A DNA stretch of 55,634 bases from a virus, in IMG/VR virus record IMGVR_UViG_3300044796_000576, positions 1-55,634 of that record; one strand, written 5' to 3'. Both the position numbers and the translations under genes were made by a program. The notes beneath the pieces are model-generated. The model had not been told where the DNA came from and made no database searches. It worked only from the letters and a program-made list of their open reading frames with translations. Shown one piece after another: positions 1 to 10,141 of the stretch (its first letter is position 1; each line of letters begins with the position of its first letter).

Positions 1-127
1 ACGACCGTCCGGCTGCAACACTGATTACGGGGCGGTTTGCCGGATGCCGGCGGCAGTGGCAGTGGCAGAGGATTGGCCGGCATAACCGTAACGAGCTTTT
101 TCGGCGGGGGTCATTTTTTTAGCCAGC
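1..127. repeat. Terminal direct repeat (left copy) marking circular closure
   Basis: These 127 bases are repeated exactly at 55508-55634. The right copy holds the last codons of the plus-strand secreted-protein gene (ending 55531) followed by the end of the giant minus-strand gene, so the two ends join without a break. A length of 127 equals a common assembler k-mer size. This makes an assembly overlap of a circular or circularly permuted molecule more likely than a biological terminal repeat. Confidence 0.9.
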
Positions 128-3100
128 GCGTCCTTGTCGGATTGGGGCAGACGTTTGAACATATAAATGTCCATCGTTGAAGCATCGTGGGCCGCGCGTT
201 TGGCCACGTCAGTTTCGCGCGCCTCGTAGGGCTTGGTCCGTTCCCCGGTACGCTTGTGGTACAATTCGGAAATCTGGTTTTGTATGGAACTACGGGTAAT
301 GTAGGCGGGTGCGGGCATGATGCCCACATAAGGCGCGGCCACGCGTGCGGGATTAACGCCGGCTTCCGCCGTTTTACGGACGCCGCGCGTCCAGAACGGT
401 TCAAACGATTTGATGACGTATTTGGACACCTGGCCGGCCTGTGCTGCGGCGGGAGCATTGGGGTTGCGAATTTCGTATCCGTAGAAGTCCCGATTTCTGA
501 CCACATCAGTAACGACGGAGATCAAGGGATGCGACTTATGGCCGACGGTGGTCCACGGCTGTTTTGCGTAGGCAATGATGTCCTTCACATAGGAAGGCAG
601 CAAAAAGCGTTCATCGTTGCCGTCCTTGTCTTTGCGTCCGGTGCGGAAGGCGAGGTAGTCCATTCCGGTCGGGGCCTGTCCAGTGAAGGCATAAGACAAA
701 ATGGCGTTGATCGTTCCAATCGTCGCCATGAGCGATACGGTGTAGGCAACGCGGTCGGGAATGTTTTCGGGGGCCTTGCCGGTTTTAATCCATTCCTGGA
801 AAAACTTCGCGGCATCCGGGAACGCCCCGCCGAGTTCAGCGACGGTGCCGCCCGACCAGCCCGGCGCGCGAACCGCGCCTTGCACGAAATTTTTGGCTGC
901 ATTGTTTATGAACAGGCGATTGTAGCGGACCTGACCGAGCCGGGCATCCACCCGGTTCCAAGCTTGCCGGAATTGCGGCGTGAGTTCTTCCAGCGGTTTG
1001 CCGGGATTTTGTTCAATGATTCGCCAGGCCATTTCCGCGAACACGCCGGCTTTTTGGCGGGGCACGAGAAATTCCATGATGGGTTTGGCCATCAATTCAG
1101 TCAGGGCAATGGGCGAGCGCGCCGCTGCGCGCAAGCGTTGGCCAGAATACCAGTCGCGGAGCGTCTTGGCAGTTTGTTCGGTCATCAATCCATGTTCCAT
1201 TTTGAAACCGCCGCCAGCCAGTTCAGTAGCTTTAACCACTTGGGCAATTCGGGGGTCTATTACGCCGTCAGGATGACGCCAAGCGTTCAAGACGGCATCG
1301 CCGGTCATGGAAGTTTTGACGGTAGAAACCGTAAAAGTCTTGAAGGTATTGGCGAGGTCGGCGGCGGAACGGTTGCCGCGCAACACGCCGTAAACGTCTT
1401 TGATGAGATTGGCCCCGGCGGAAACCTGAACGTCACCAGTGGTAAACCCGGCGTGAAAGGCGCTGCCCATGCCCAATTGGGATTGGTTTAGCGCGTTGGC
1501 GGTGCCCATCCAGGCTTTGTAAATCGTTCCCAGCCCTGGACTGTTGTAAAGGCTGGACGAAAGGTAATTATTGACGATGTCGCCCGTGGCCTTCGGCACG
1601 ATGCGGTAGCCTTTGATGGGCAGGCCGACATATTTCTCGCTGGTGAGTTTTTCCAGTTCGATGCCGGGCTTGATGTCGGCCATGCCTTTGAGTTCGGGTT
1701 TATTGCGGATGAAGCTGTCAAACACCTTGAACACAGTAGGCGCAACTTTCCGCATTTCTTCCGGGGCATGAACGTAGGCTTCAACCATTTGGGCGATCTG
1801 TTCTTCCCGTTCGCGCGGGTCCCCGCCGCGATTGCCGGTGAGATCGGCAATATTGCGGAGTTCCTTTTTAACCAGGCCGCGCTGTTTTTGAGACGCGGCT
1901 TTGGTCTGGACGCCTTTTTTGCCCAAGCCGACAGCGTCAGTGACAAACGTTTTCCAAAAGTCGTAGCGGTAATTCAACTGGTGGCCAATTTCGTGGGCCA
2001 AAACGCTTGTCTCGGTGGCGAACCGGGTGCGAACCAAGTCTTGGCTCTGGTAGGACAGGCCCAAGGCCCGACTGCCGGGACCGGACGGGAACTTCATGGA
2101 CCGTTCGTGCCGGATGCCCAGCTTGCCAGCGAACGCAAGCAAGCCCTCATACACGGCCTTGTCAATATGTTCCGGGATGGTGACGGTAGGCGGTCCATAG
2201 ATGGTGCCGTATTTATCCGGCAACCGGACCCAACCGTCCGGGGTTTGTTTGTAGGGACTGATGACTTCCATTTCACCATCGGCCTTAAGCTGGCGGAAGT
2301 ATTCGTTGGCCATGATGGAACGGTCCATTTCGGCCAGTTTCCATTTGACCAGGTCAATGGGATTGTTCGAGATGGGGCGCAAACCAAGTTCCGCGCCGGT
2401 CATAATGTCATCGAACACCTTTTGTTTGCGGAAACTTTCCTGGCCCTTCAACGGACGGCGCGTGAAGTAGGACAGCATATCTTTGTCTGACCCCGTGCCG
2501 GCTTCCAGGAATTTATCCACGCTCGCCTTAATCCAGGCTTTTTGCGCGGGGGTGGCGGCGTTGGCGTCAAAGTTCTTGCCGATGATGCCTTGTTTTTCCG
2601 CTTCTTCCATTGCGGCGTTGAAAGCCAGCCGGGATTCGCGCGTCCACATGCCGGGGAAATAATTATCGCGGACGGACTGCAAGGCGGCACCGGCAGTTTC
2701 GAGCTTGTCCAGACGTTCCTGAAATAACTTTTTGATCTGGCTGGCAGCGGCCTGAAACCGGCCTGTGAGCGGTCGGCCTTGGGACACATCCGACATGAAC
2801 TTGATGCCGGGATTCTGGCCGGGCGGAAGTTTTTCATTATGAACACCGAGCCGGTCAAAGAATTTGGAAACGCCGCGCAAACCATACGCCGTGGCTTCTG
2901 CGCGCCGGTTCATGGCACCCAGTCTGGCCCCCAACTTTTCCGCCGCGCGCAAGTGGGCCGGGCTTTTGGCAGTGGGCAACAGCAAGGATTGAATGCCCTG
3001 CTTGACGGCGGTGGCGGTAGCCAAGCCGGGCGTCTTGGTCTTAATCAACGTGGCCAGTTGTTGCGGCGTGCTGGCCAGCGGGACCGGGCCGGGCGCGCGA

Positions 3101-6100
3101 GAGGCAGCGCCGCCGAAACCCAAAACTTTGCCTGCCCCTGCCCCGTCCGCGCGCTGATCGAGCAAGGCGATGACTTCATTAAGCCGGGCTTTTTGGACCT
3201 TGCCGTAACTTTTGTAGGATTGAGGGTCGGCCTGCATGATGGCCACTTGCCGGCGCAACATGGCGGCAGCTTTGGCCGGATTGTCACCGGCCAATTTTTC
3301 TGCGGCGTTTGCGGATTTTTCCGGGTCCACTTCCTTGACAACTTCCTGGATGCCGAACAGTTCATTTTGGGTCAATGTCTCGCCGCCAAAAGAGGTTTGC
3401 TCGGTTTTGGGTTCGACAAATTTGGCTTTCTCGCCCGTGAGGTTGAACGGCTCGTCGGCGGCGGGGAAAAGTTCGCCGGGGGCGGCGGGACCAGCGGGGC
3501 CGGGGGCAGCGGCGGTTTCTTTCTCAAATTGCGGGCGGAAAGATTCAACCTGAGATTCAGACGTAATTTTATCGGCAACAGATTGTGGCAACTTGCTTTT
3601 GGCAAAGTCCAAAAGACCTGACGTTTCGGCAGGGGCGGCGGGCGGCGGTTTGCCGCCGACTTGGGCGACGAGGTCGGGATGGAGGGACCAATTTTGCCAG
3701 CGGTCGAGGTCGGCCTTGAGTTCGCCAATGCGCTTGATGACGCCTTCCGGGTCGCGCACGTCCACGCCAAGTTTCTTGGCGAGTTCCGGGCGTTTGGCTG
3801 CGCCTTGCACGGCGCGGACTTGTTCCGCAATTTCTTTTTGCTGTTCAGAGGCACGCGCGGCCATTTCTTCGGCCTGTTTGATGGCGCTGTCGTCACGGCC
3901 AAAAAGGTCAACTTGTTCAGGTGCGCTGCCGGTCTGGGTTTGGACGGCCTTGATGAAGTTTTCAATTTCGTCAGGAGACCGTCCTTTGAACGCCTGTTTG
4001 ATGCCCAAGACTTGCAGGTCGGCATTGCCGGGCGCGGCGCGGGCGATGGCTACGGCTTCTTCGGTGGCGATTTTTTCGGCGGACCAAAGGGAATAAAGAT
4101 CATCGGCGGCATTTTTCCCCAAGTCGAAGCCGGCCTTGCCCTTAGCGCGGCTGAGTAAGCCCCCCGCTCTAGCAACTGTTTCCGTGATTTCCGGCGAGTT
4201 TTTGAAGTAATGGGCATAATCTTCTATGCTGCCTTGACCTTCGCGGATATTCGATTCGGCGTCAAATGTCAAGGCTTCGGCCAAGGTATAACCATCGGCC
4301 TCGCGCATGATTTGGGCAGGGATGGTTTTCTCACCCGTGCGCCGGGCGAGATCAAGCCGGTGGCGTCCGGTGATGACTTCTTTTTTGCCGTTGAGCCGTT
4401 CCCAAAGGACAATGGGGGCGGTGCCAACACGTTGGTATTTGCCGCCGAGTTCCTGACCGGGCACAACGCCAGTCGCAGGGTCGGCGTCGCCTTTGAAATT
4501 GGGTATGTCGGGCGAAAGAGAAATTTCCGAGAGGGGAACTTCGACAATAGGATGGCTGGCAGTGTCCGCAATCATGGCCGTAGGCGCGGGCGCGAGCGGC
4601 GGGGCGGCAGATTCCGGCACCATGCCGACCGATGAACCCAAGTTGCGTGCGGCTTCAATGGCTTCGCGCGGGAATTGTGCCATGCCCGCCATTTTAAATT
4701 CGGTGGTTGCGCCAATCTGATTTTTTTCTTCGGCGGTTTTGGCTGACCGGAATTTATCCAGTGCGCCGGTCCCGATTTGGCTGATTTGTGTGCGGGCTTT
4801 TTCCAGTGCGTCAAGGACCGGGCCGGCCTTGGGGTCGCCCAATTGTCGCAAATATAATCCGATTTGGTAGGCGGTTTCTTGCGGGTAAAAATCGTTGCGC
4901 GTGAGCCGGCGGAACATATTGACCCACCATTCGGGGTTTTGGACGACATCCCCGGCGGCGTGGAAATACCGGGCTGAAATTGACGGGCGAGTCACGCCTT
5001 TGGAAGCAAACGCTTCCTCTGGTTTGGTGAATTGTTCGGGCGTCGGCTCCGTGGGGGTTAGTGGTACTTGACCGGGCGGCGCTCCGGGTATTGGGCCGCC
5101 TCGTGTGCCAGTTGGCGGGCCTCCCGCAACGGCGGGCATTTGCCGCGCGCCTTCTTCCGGCTTTCCGGGTTGCTGCACAGTCCGAAGAATCTCTTCTGTT
5201 TCTTTGTGTATGGCATAGGGAGTCGGGGTTGTGGGTTGTGGTTCGGTTGGTTTGCCCCAAGCCAGGTCGCGTAGTTTCGCGGCCTGTTCGCGGGATAGTT
5301 CGGCTTGAGGAAAAAGTTTTTGGATTTGCTCTTTGGTCTTGGCCTGCGCGTGGCGAATGGTTTCCACGGAGGTTTCGCGTGGTTCGGCTGGCGTTTCCGG
5401 CACCGTAGGCCGGGGTAGAGTCCGACCTGGTTCGGGCAGGCGCGGGGCGGGAATGCCGCGTGCCGGCACGCCGGGGATTGGCCCCAAATCGGGTGGCGGT
5501 TCAGGTACGGCACCCGCCGGGCGTTGCAGGATTTCGCCGGTGGCGAGCGGGCCTTGGAACGGTCCTGGTTTAGCGGGAGAAAGTCCGTGGGCGGCGGCGA
5601 CGGTGGCAAAGAGCGCGCTGGCGGCACCGGAAGTGACGAGTTCGCCGATTTTGCGGTAATCGCGCTGACTGTCGGGCTTCCCGATTTCCTCCATCAATCC
5701 GCCAGCCACGGCGGGCAACTGACTGGCCATTTGCCCGGCAAACGCCAGGGAAATCCCGCGCTGTACTAGCTTGGGGAACGCACCCAGGCCCAAAGTGGCG
5801 ATGCCAGCAGGTGAGGCAAAGAACATTGCCAAATCAGCAGCGCCCTTAACTCCACCGACGGCCAATTCTTCCACCTTGCCATGCACAATCGGTTTAAGTC
5901 CCCATTTTTCGGCTTGGTCCGGTGGCAGTTTGGCCAAGGCTTCGTTGTATTGAGTTTCCGCCTGCCGTTTTGCGGCATCGGCTTTTTGTTTTTCTTCCCG
6001 CGCGCCGTACAGTCCGGGCGGAACAGTGGCGCCGCGCAAGAAATCTCCGACGACGCTGCCCACGGGCAATTCAGGTGTGAGCCGTTCGCCAACAACCCGG

Positions 6101-6399
6101 CCAAGTTGCGCTTGTTTCTCCGGTGTGGTGGCCAAAGGCGCGAGCTTCGCGGCCAAAACATCGGTGGGGCGCGGATGAGCAGCGGCGTAATCGGCGAACG
6201 GTTGGCGTGATGGGTCTGTCAGCCCGGTTTGTAGGTAAGTTTCCTGATACGGGTCAAGTTTGATTTTGGACGTGTCGAAGCGCGGTGCGGGAGCGGCAGA
6301 GGGTTTCGGGAACCGTTTGTTGAGAACAGCGGTGATTTCATCCGGTTTGGCATCGTCCGGGAAATCTACCTGACCGACATCTTGAACTTCGACCAGCAT
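25..6399 (-). CDS. Giant polyvalent/internal virion protein with ParB-like and zincin motifs
   Basis: The 2124-residue protein is the last gene of the tail operon. Its N-terminus (about 6-30) has the 'VxFPDDAKPDEITAVLNKRFP' character seen at the start of many very large phage internal proteins. Residues about 120-300 include amphipathic Ala/Gly-rich helices, followed by a Pro-rich linker. Residues about 615-760 resemble a ParB-like nuclease domain (ISLSPD, then ITGRHRLDLARR). A zinc-protease signature HEIGH lies near residue 1466 in 'LAHEIGHQLNYRYDF'. The rest is Ala-rich helical. Several enzymatic domains in one huge virion protein fit the polyvalent proteins known to be injected with phage DNA. 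The start ATG is 5 nt after the upstream gene. The ejected role is inferred; the motifs are visible. Confidence 0.75.
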   Translation of the reverse strand: MLVEVQDVGQVDFPDDAKPDEITAVLNKRFPKPSAAPAPRFDTSKIKLDPYQETYLQTGLTDPSRQPFADYAAAHPRPTDVLAAKLAPLATTPEKQAQLGRVVGERLTPELPVGSVVGDFLRGATVPPGLYGAREEKQKADAAKRQAETQYNEALAKLPPDQAEKWGLKPIVHGKVEELAVGGVKGAADLAMFFASPAGIATLGLGAFPKLVQRGISLAFAGQMASQLPAVAGGLMEEIGKPDSQRDYRKIGELVTSGAASALFATVAAAHGLSPAKPGPFQGPLATGEILQRPAGAVPEPPPDLGPIPGVPARGIPAPRLPEPGRTLPRPTVPETPAEPRETSVETIRHAQAKTKEQIQKLFPQAELSREQAAKLRDLAWGKPTEPQPTTPTPYAIHKETEEILRTVQQPGKPEEGARQMPAVAGGPPTGTRGGPIPGAPPGQVPLTPTEPTPEQFTKPEEAFASKGVTRPSISARYFHAAGDVVQNPEWWVNMFRRLTRNDFYPQETAYQIGLYLRQLGDPKAGPVLDALEKARTQISQIGTGALDKFRSAKTAEEKNQIGATTEFKMAGMAQFPREAIEAARNLGSSVGMVPESAAPPLAPAPTAMIADTASHPIVEVPLSEISLSPDIPNFKGDADPATGVVPGQELGGKYQRVGTAPIVLWERLNGKKEVITGRHRLDLARRTGEKTIPAQIMREADGYTLAEALTFDAESNIREGQGSIEDYAHYFKNSPEITETVARAGGLLSRAKGKAGFDLGKNAADDLYSLWSAEKIATEEAVAIARAAPGNADLQVLGIKQAFKGRSPDEIENFIKAVQTQTGSAPEQVDLFGRDDSAIKQAEEMAARASEQQKEIAEQVRAVQGAAKRPELAKKLGVDVRDPEGVIKRIGELKADLDRWQNWSLHPDLVAQVGGKPPPAAPAETSGLLDFAKSKLPQSVADKITSESQVESFRPQFEKETAAAPGPAGPAAPGELFPAADEPFNLTGEKAKFVEPKTEQTSFGGETLTQNELFGIQEVVKEVDPEKSANAAEKLAGDNPAKAAAMLRRQVAIMQADPQSYKSYGKVQKARLNEVIALLDQRADGAGAGKVLGFGGAASRAPGPVPLASTPQQLATLIKTKTPGLATATAVKQGIQSLLLPTAKSPAHLRAAEKLGARLGAMNRRAEATAYGLRGVSKFFDRLGVHNEKLPPGQNPGIKFMSDVSQGRPLTGRFQAAASQIKKLFQERLDKLETAGAALQSVRDNYFPGMWTRESRLAFNAAMEEAEKQGIIGKNFDANAATPAQKAWIKASVDKFLEAGTGSDKDMLSYFTRRPLKGQESFRKQKVFDDIMTGAELGLRPISNNPIDLVKWKLAEMDRSIMANEYFRQLKADGEMEVISPYKQTPDGWVRLPDKYGTIYGPPTVTIPEHIDKAVYEGLLAFAGKLGIRHERSMKFPSGPGSRALGLSYQSQDLVRTRFATETSVLAHEIGHQLNYRYDFWKTFVTDAVGLGKKGVQTKAASQKQRGLVKKELRNIADLTGNRGGDPREREEQIAQMVEAYVHAPEEMRKVAPTVFKVFDSFIRNKPELKGMADIKPGIELEKLTSEKYVGLPIKGYRIVPKATGDIVNNYLSSSLYNSPGLGTIYKAWMGTANALNQSQLGMGSAFHAGFTTGDVQVSAGANLIKDVYGVLRGNRSAADLANTFKTFTVSTVKTSMTGDAVLNAWRHPDGVIDPRIAQVVKATELAGGGFKMEHGLMTEQTAKTLRDWYSGQRLRAAARSPIALTELMAKPIMEFLVPRQKAGVFAEMAWRIIEQNPGKPLEELTPQFRQAWNRVDARLGQVRYNRLFINNAAKNFVQGAVRAPGWSGGTVAELGGAFPDAAKFFQEWIKTGKAPENIPDRVAYTVSLMATIGTINAILSYAFTGQAPTGMDYLAFRTGRKDKDGNDERFLLPSYVKDIIAYAKQPWTTVGHKSHPLISVVTDVVRNRDFYGYEIRNPNAPAAAQAGQVSKYVIKSFEPFWTRGVRKTAEAGVNPARVAAPYVGIMPAPAYITRSSIQNQISELYHKRTGERTKPYEARETDVAKRAAHDASTMDIYMFKRLPQSDKDALAKKMTPAEKARYGYAGQSSATATAAGIRQTAP

Positions 6400-6404
6400 A
6401 GATT

Positions 6405-7268
6405 TTAGGGTGTGGTCTGGTCGGCTGGAACGAGATTACCGTCTTTGTCCCGGATATATTTCAGTTGTGGTGCGGCGGTGGCTGGCGTTCCGGCTTGAGC
6501 TGATTGGAATGGCGTGGGGCTGAATTGGTTCACCCCGCCCGGTGTTCCTATGAATCCGGTGTTTCCGGCGGGTGCGGTAACAGGGGCGGTAGGTTGAGGA
6601 CCAGCCGGCGATGGTGGTTGCACCAAACCTTGGGGATTTTTCTTTTCATCGAATTCGCGCAACTGCTTGGCGGCGGGGCCAATTTTAAGCATGTCGCCAG
6701 TCTTGATTGCGTCTTTATAGGCAGTGGCAAGCGTGGAGTGTAGCGTCTTGTCATAATCGGACATCGGCGCTGGTTTGACTGGTTTTTCTTCCGTCGCTGG
6801 CAGCTTGGCCAAAGGGAATTGGGCGCGAGCTTGAAGGGGAGGCGTGCCGGTGGCAACGGCGTTGGCGTAGCCGACGGTGTCGGAAATTTCTTTGGCTCTG
6901 GTTTGGACGCCTTGATGCAATTTTTGTCCTTCGAGGTCCAGCCGGTTTTTGGCGATGCCGAGGGTGGCTTGATGATACGCCTGAGTCATTGCCGCCTGGG
7001 TCTGGGCACGTTGGAAATTGGAGAGGATGGTTTCACGGTGGATTTGGGCTTCCATCATGGCTTGACGTTCTTGGGCTGCGAGCCGTTGCCCTTCCATACC
7101 GAGTTGGGCAGTGGCTTGGCCGGCAGATTGGGCAAGACGTTCGCGTTCGAGGCCGACTCGTTCGCCTTCGAGTCCAATTTGTTCCTGGCTTTGCTGCAAG
7201 CGCCGTCCGGTTTCAGCAGCGCCGACAAAAGTCTGGGGCGAAAAATTCAACCAAGGAGGTAGTTCCAT
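6405..7268 (-). CDS. Coiled-coil virion-associated protein
   Basis: A 287-residue protein just upstream of the giant internal protein. Residues about 20-130 are rich in Gln, Glu, Arg and Ala (QQSQEQIGLEGERVGLERE and following) and predict a long coiled coil. The C-terminal third is Pro/Thr/Gly-rich and probably flexible. There are no enzymatic motifs, signal peptide or membrane segments. Position between tail-component and internal-protein genes suggests a structural or ejection protein, but I do not recognise the family. It is separated from the next gene by 3 nt, so it is in the same operon. Confidence 0.6.
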   Translation of the reverse strand: MELPPWLNFSPQTFVGAAETGRRLQQSQEQIGLEGERVGLERERLAQSAGQATAQLGMEGQRLAAQERQAMMEAQIHRETILSNFQRAQTQAAMTQAYHQATLGIAKNRLDLEGQKLHQGVQTRAKEISDTVGYANAVATGTPPLQARAQFPLAKLPATEEKPVKPAPMSDYDKTLHSTLATAYKDAIKTGDMLKIGPAAKQLREFDEKKNPQGLVQPPSPAGPQPTAPVTAPAGNTGFIGTPGGVNQFSPTPFQSAQAGTPATAAPQLKYIRDKDGNLVPADQTTP

Positions 7269-7271
7269 AAA

Positions 7272-7823
7272 TCAATAAGTTGGACTCTTGATCCCGGACA
7301 CGGAAACCGTAGTTTTTTGCGGCGCTACGGGCGTCGGATTGAGCAAGCTTTGCAGGTATGCTTCGGCCTGTTGCGGGTCGGGTGCCGCTGCCATCATCGC
7401 GTTATACTCTTGAATTTGAGATTCGAGTCCGGGTTGCAATTGCTGGCTGCCCAAGCCGGTAAGAAATTGGTTGTATTGGCCGACGCCGGTTTGCTGCAAT
7501 TGCTCGCTGGTCAGGCCAATGGTGGACAGAGCTTTATTTTGGGAAAGGCCGCTGCCGGGCATCCCGCCGGCTACACCCCAGGAAGCGGCCATGTTCTTTA
7601 TGGCATTGATGACATCGGGCGACAACTGGCCGGCCAGGTTGCTGCCGATAACTCCGGCGGTGCTGCTGGTCAGTTGCGGCAGTTGCGGCACGGCGGCGGT
7701 GGATTGTTGCAGGGTGGACGGCGGCAGTGAAAGCGCGCCGGGCACGCCGCCGAAAATGGAACTGTAATTGGTCGGTGACGGACTGACGTTGAATCCGTAA
7801 TTGGGCAAGGTAGCAGTAGCCAT
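7272..7823 (-). CDS. Small Gln/Ser/Pro-rich structural protein
   Basis: 183 residues, low in charge, with many Gln, Ser, Thr, Gly and Pro and a helical middle (SPDVINAIKNMAASWG). No recognisable domain. It sits 3 nt from the coiled-coil gene downstream and 7 nt from the tail-adaptor-like gene upstream, so it belongs to the tail operon. A structural or ejectosome role is inferred only from position. Confidence 0.55.
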   Translation of the reverse strand: MATATLPNYGFNVSPSPTNYSSIFGGVPGALSLPPSTLQQSTAAVPQLPQLTSSTAGVIGSNLAGQLSPDVINAIKNMAASWGVAGGMPGSGLSQNKALSTIGLTSEQLQQTGVGQYNQFLTGLGSQQLQPGLESQIQEYNAMMAAAPDPQQAEAYLQSLLNPTPVAPQKTTVSVSGIKSPTY

Positions 7824-7830
7824 AAAAGGA

Positions 7831-8835
7831 TTACATAAATCCAGCCGTGGTCCGGTTTAAACTGGCGGTGCCGAAGGGCTGGAAATTCACAACAAACTGA
7901 TCTTCGGGGACGCGGTTGCGTAACTGATAATTAAGTTCGCGGAAAGCGGACGCTTCGAGGGCGAGGGCGTTGGTGAGGTTGCCGGCTTCTTTCTCGCGCA
8001 AACTCATAATCATGTCGCGGATGGCATCCTCGTTGTCAATCAAGACGAGGTCGTTGTTAAAAACCACGGGGATGAATTGGAGTTTGACGAGGGCCGAGAT
8101 TTGCGAAATGCAGCAACAGGGTTGTGGCGGGCCGGCCAGCCGCAAGTGAATATATTCGGGCGTGATTTCCGTAGGCTGATATTCGCCCAAGAGGTTCATC
8201 AAAAGGGTGGTAGGGTCGAAAATGTAACCGCGAATGACGCCTGCCGTGATGTCTTTGACGATGCGTTCAATTTTGGAAAACAGAATGGGACTTTGCGTGT
8301 AGGGTTGGGCCAGGGTCAGAACGATGCCTTCCTGAACCGTGCCGTCCGGGTAAGTGGAAAAAACGATCTGGCCGTTTTCATCCAGTCCAAAAACCGTGAC
8401 GGTCTTGCCGTAGTCAGAGGGTTGGGTGACATAAAACCGGACGTAGTTGGTGCTGCCGGCGGGGATTTGGTTGATAAAGGGAGTGGTGCCATCACTGACG
8501 GCGGTAAGCGTGCTGGGCCATTTATTCCCGCGCCGGCAACAGGCGATGGCCGCGCAAGGCCATTCCCCGAACGGTTCAAAGTCGAACCAGCGGTTGGCAA
8601 CGGGAATGGGCTGGCCGCAACGATTGACGGCCAGGACAGTGCCGACCCAACGGGGCAGGACGAGGGAAGTTCCCTGGACACAAAACCGGACGGGTTGAAC
8701 GGTGGCCCACCAGTCGCCGCGATTCATCAATTGCCGGATGGCGGCATTGGCCAGGTCGAGAAAGGTCGAGGTGGACGTGCAGGTGGCGGCGATGCGTTTG
8801 CAAACACCGGCTTTAAGTTGGGCGAGGATCAGCAT
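7831..8835 (-). CDS. Tail adaptor / tubular-protein-A-like protein
   Basis: 334 residues. The N-terminal region has two helices and an aromatic stretch (LANAAIRQLMNRGDWWATV), then a beta-rich middle, and ends with a long helix rich in Glu/Arg (REKEAGNLTNALALEASAFRELNYQLRNR). Helix, beta and helix, a length near 330, and position beside a nozzle-like gene recall podovirus tail tubular A or head-tail adaptor proteins. Cys-rich patches (CAAIACC, CCCI) are unusual for such proteins. The assignment is tentative. It could instead be a different tail-hub protein. Confidence 0.45.
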   Translation of the reverse strand: MLILAQLKAGVCKRIAATCTSTSTFLDLANAAIRQLMNRGDWWATVQPVRFCVQGTSLVLPRWVGTVLAVNRCGQPIPVANRWFDFEPFGEWPCAAIACCRRGNKWPSTLTAVSDGTTPFINQIPAGSTNYVRFYVTQPSDYGKTVTVFGLDENGQIVFSTYPDGTVQEGIVLTLAQPYTQSPILFSKIERIVKDITAGVIRGYIFDPTTLLMNLLGEYQPTEITPEYIHLRLAGPPQPCCCISQISALVKLQFIPVVFNNDLVLIDNEDAIRDMIMSLREKEAGNLTNALALEASAFRELNYQLRNRVPEDQFVVNFQPFGTASLNRTTAGFM

Positions 8836-8878
8836 TTTAATTTTCTATCGTCTGGTTTGGTCGGTTTGGCAATGGGGG

Positions 8879-10141
8879 TTAAAACGGGGGAGTGCCGGGC
8901 GTATAGGGCAAGCCGGCCCCGCCGTTGTAAAGGGCTGTGATTTCAGCCAGTGTCAGGAGCCGGTCCCAAAAGCCCATTTCATCAAATCCATAATTTCCAT
9001 GCTGGCCACCACTGCCAAGTTGTAAGGCGGTCCCCACAGAAGGGGTGAAGGCCCCGGCGGTGGAAGCGACGAAGGTTCCGTCAAGATAGACGGACCACGT
9101 ATTAGCAACTAAGTCGTCAATCAGCACGATGAGATGCCAGCCCGTGGCGGGGATAGTGACATTAAGAATGGCATTGCCGTAGTCCAACGTGAAACTCAGT
9201 TGATTGCTGGGGGGATAATGGTTAACTGAAATAAACGTGCCATAGTTAGTGGCTACGTTCATAGGATTGGAATGGTTCCCAGAAGCCCCATCAACATTTA
9301 TCCAAAACGACAGGCTAAGAGGGGGTTGAAAACTCGCCGGAAATCCCACCAATGACCCCAGATAATCGGTGTTAAATATATTGACCGCCAATCCAATCTC
9401 TCCCGCCCGACTACCCACCGTGCCGGGGGCTGGCAACCCCGTACTGTCGTCATATTCCAAAAGAGGATAACTGGTGCTGACATCAAAGCGGGTGCCGTTG
9501 ACTTCATCCAGTTTGTAATAGAGGACAGGCCCTACAACGCCGCAAACCGCGCCGTGGGAAGCAAATAGTGAGGCAATCCAATTTTGGGCGTAAGCGGTGG
9601 CGATGTTGTTTGCGTCGGTTATGGAAATGGTGGAGGTAAAGATTCCGGCGGCGACAATAAAATCGTTGCCTGACACGGAAAGACCAGGAAAGAGAGCGCC
9701 GGTCACTGCCAGGTTGTTTGGCGGGGTGCAAGCCGATGGAATGGTTAATTGGTCATTGCGGTAAATCTTTTTTGGCGAACCTTGGGCAACGGCATCGCAT
9801 TGGGCTTGTTGGGCAGCGGCCAGTTGCAGCACTTGCTGGCCGATGGCGGTAATTTGGGCAGGCGTTGAACCGGGCGGGACCGGCAGGGAAATGGGGCCGG
9901 AGCAACCTTCATAGGTGATGGCGGGAATGATGGCGGGGTCCAAGACCGGGGGCAGGGGCAAGGAGAGGGTGCCACCGGGAATGGTGATGGTTTTGCCATT
10001 GATAACGGTCGTGTACGGCAGGTTTCCTAAAATGACACCTTCGAGGGAATACTGGTTCAAGTAGCCCTGAACGGCGACGTTGGGGACCGGGCAACTAAGA
10101 GTGTTGCAAAGTTCATTCATTGTTGCAAATGGGCGGTTCAA
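8879..10141 (-). CDS. LamG-type (concanavalin-fold) receptor-binding tail protein
   Basis: 420 residues. Residues about 210-420 form a LamG-like jelly-roll: 'YYKLDEVNG' opens it, 'LSFWINVDG' and 'WSVYLDGTFVAS' are typical strands, and 'GFWDRLLTLAEITALYNGG' is the common closing signature. Such domains bind carbohydrate and are frequent on phage fibres. The N-terminal half is Pro/Gly-rich and probably anchors to the tail. The start overlaps the end of the 853-residue gene by 29 nt, which suggests translational coupling. A host-surface-glycan-binding role is inferred. Confidence 0.7.
   Translation of the reverse strand: MNRPFATMNELCNTLSCPVPNVAVQGYLNQYSLEGVILGNLPYTTVINGKTITIPGGTLSLPLPPVLDPAIIPAITYEGCSGPISLPVPPGSTPAQITAIGQQVLQLAAAQQAQCDAVAQGSPKKIYRNDQLTIPSACTPPNNLAVTGALFPGLSVSGNDFIVAAGIFTSTISITDANNIATAYAQNWIASLFASHGAVCGVVGPVLYYKLDEVNGTRFDVSTSYPLLEYDDSTGLPAPGTVGSRAGEIGLAVNIFNTDYLGSLVGFPASFQPPLSLSFWINVDGASGNHSNPMNVATNYGTFISVNHYPPSNQLSFTLDYGNAILNVTIPATGWHLIVLIDDLVANTWSVYLDGTFVASTAGAFTPSVGTALQLGSGGQHGNYGFDEMGFWDRLLTLAEITALYNGGAGLPYTPGTPPF

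Noticed and set aside
187-3621. Several long plus-strand frames opposite the giant gene
   Set aside because: They are shadows of a single minus-strand frame of 2124 codons with recognisable domains and a GC-rich composition that opens the opposite strand.
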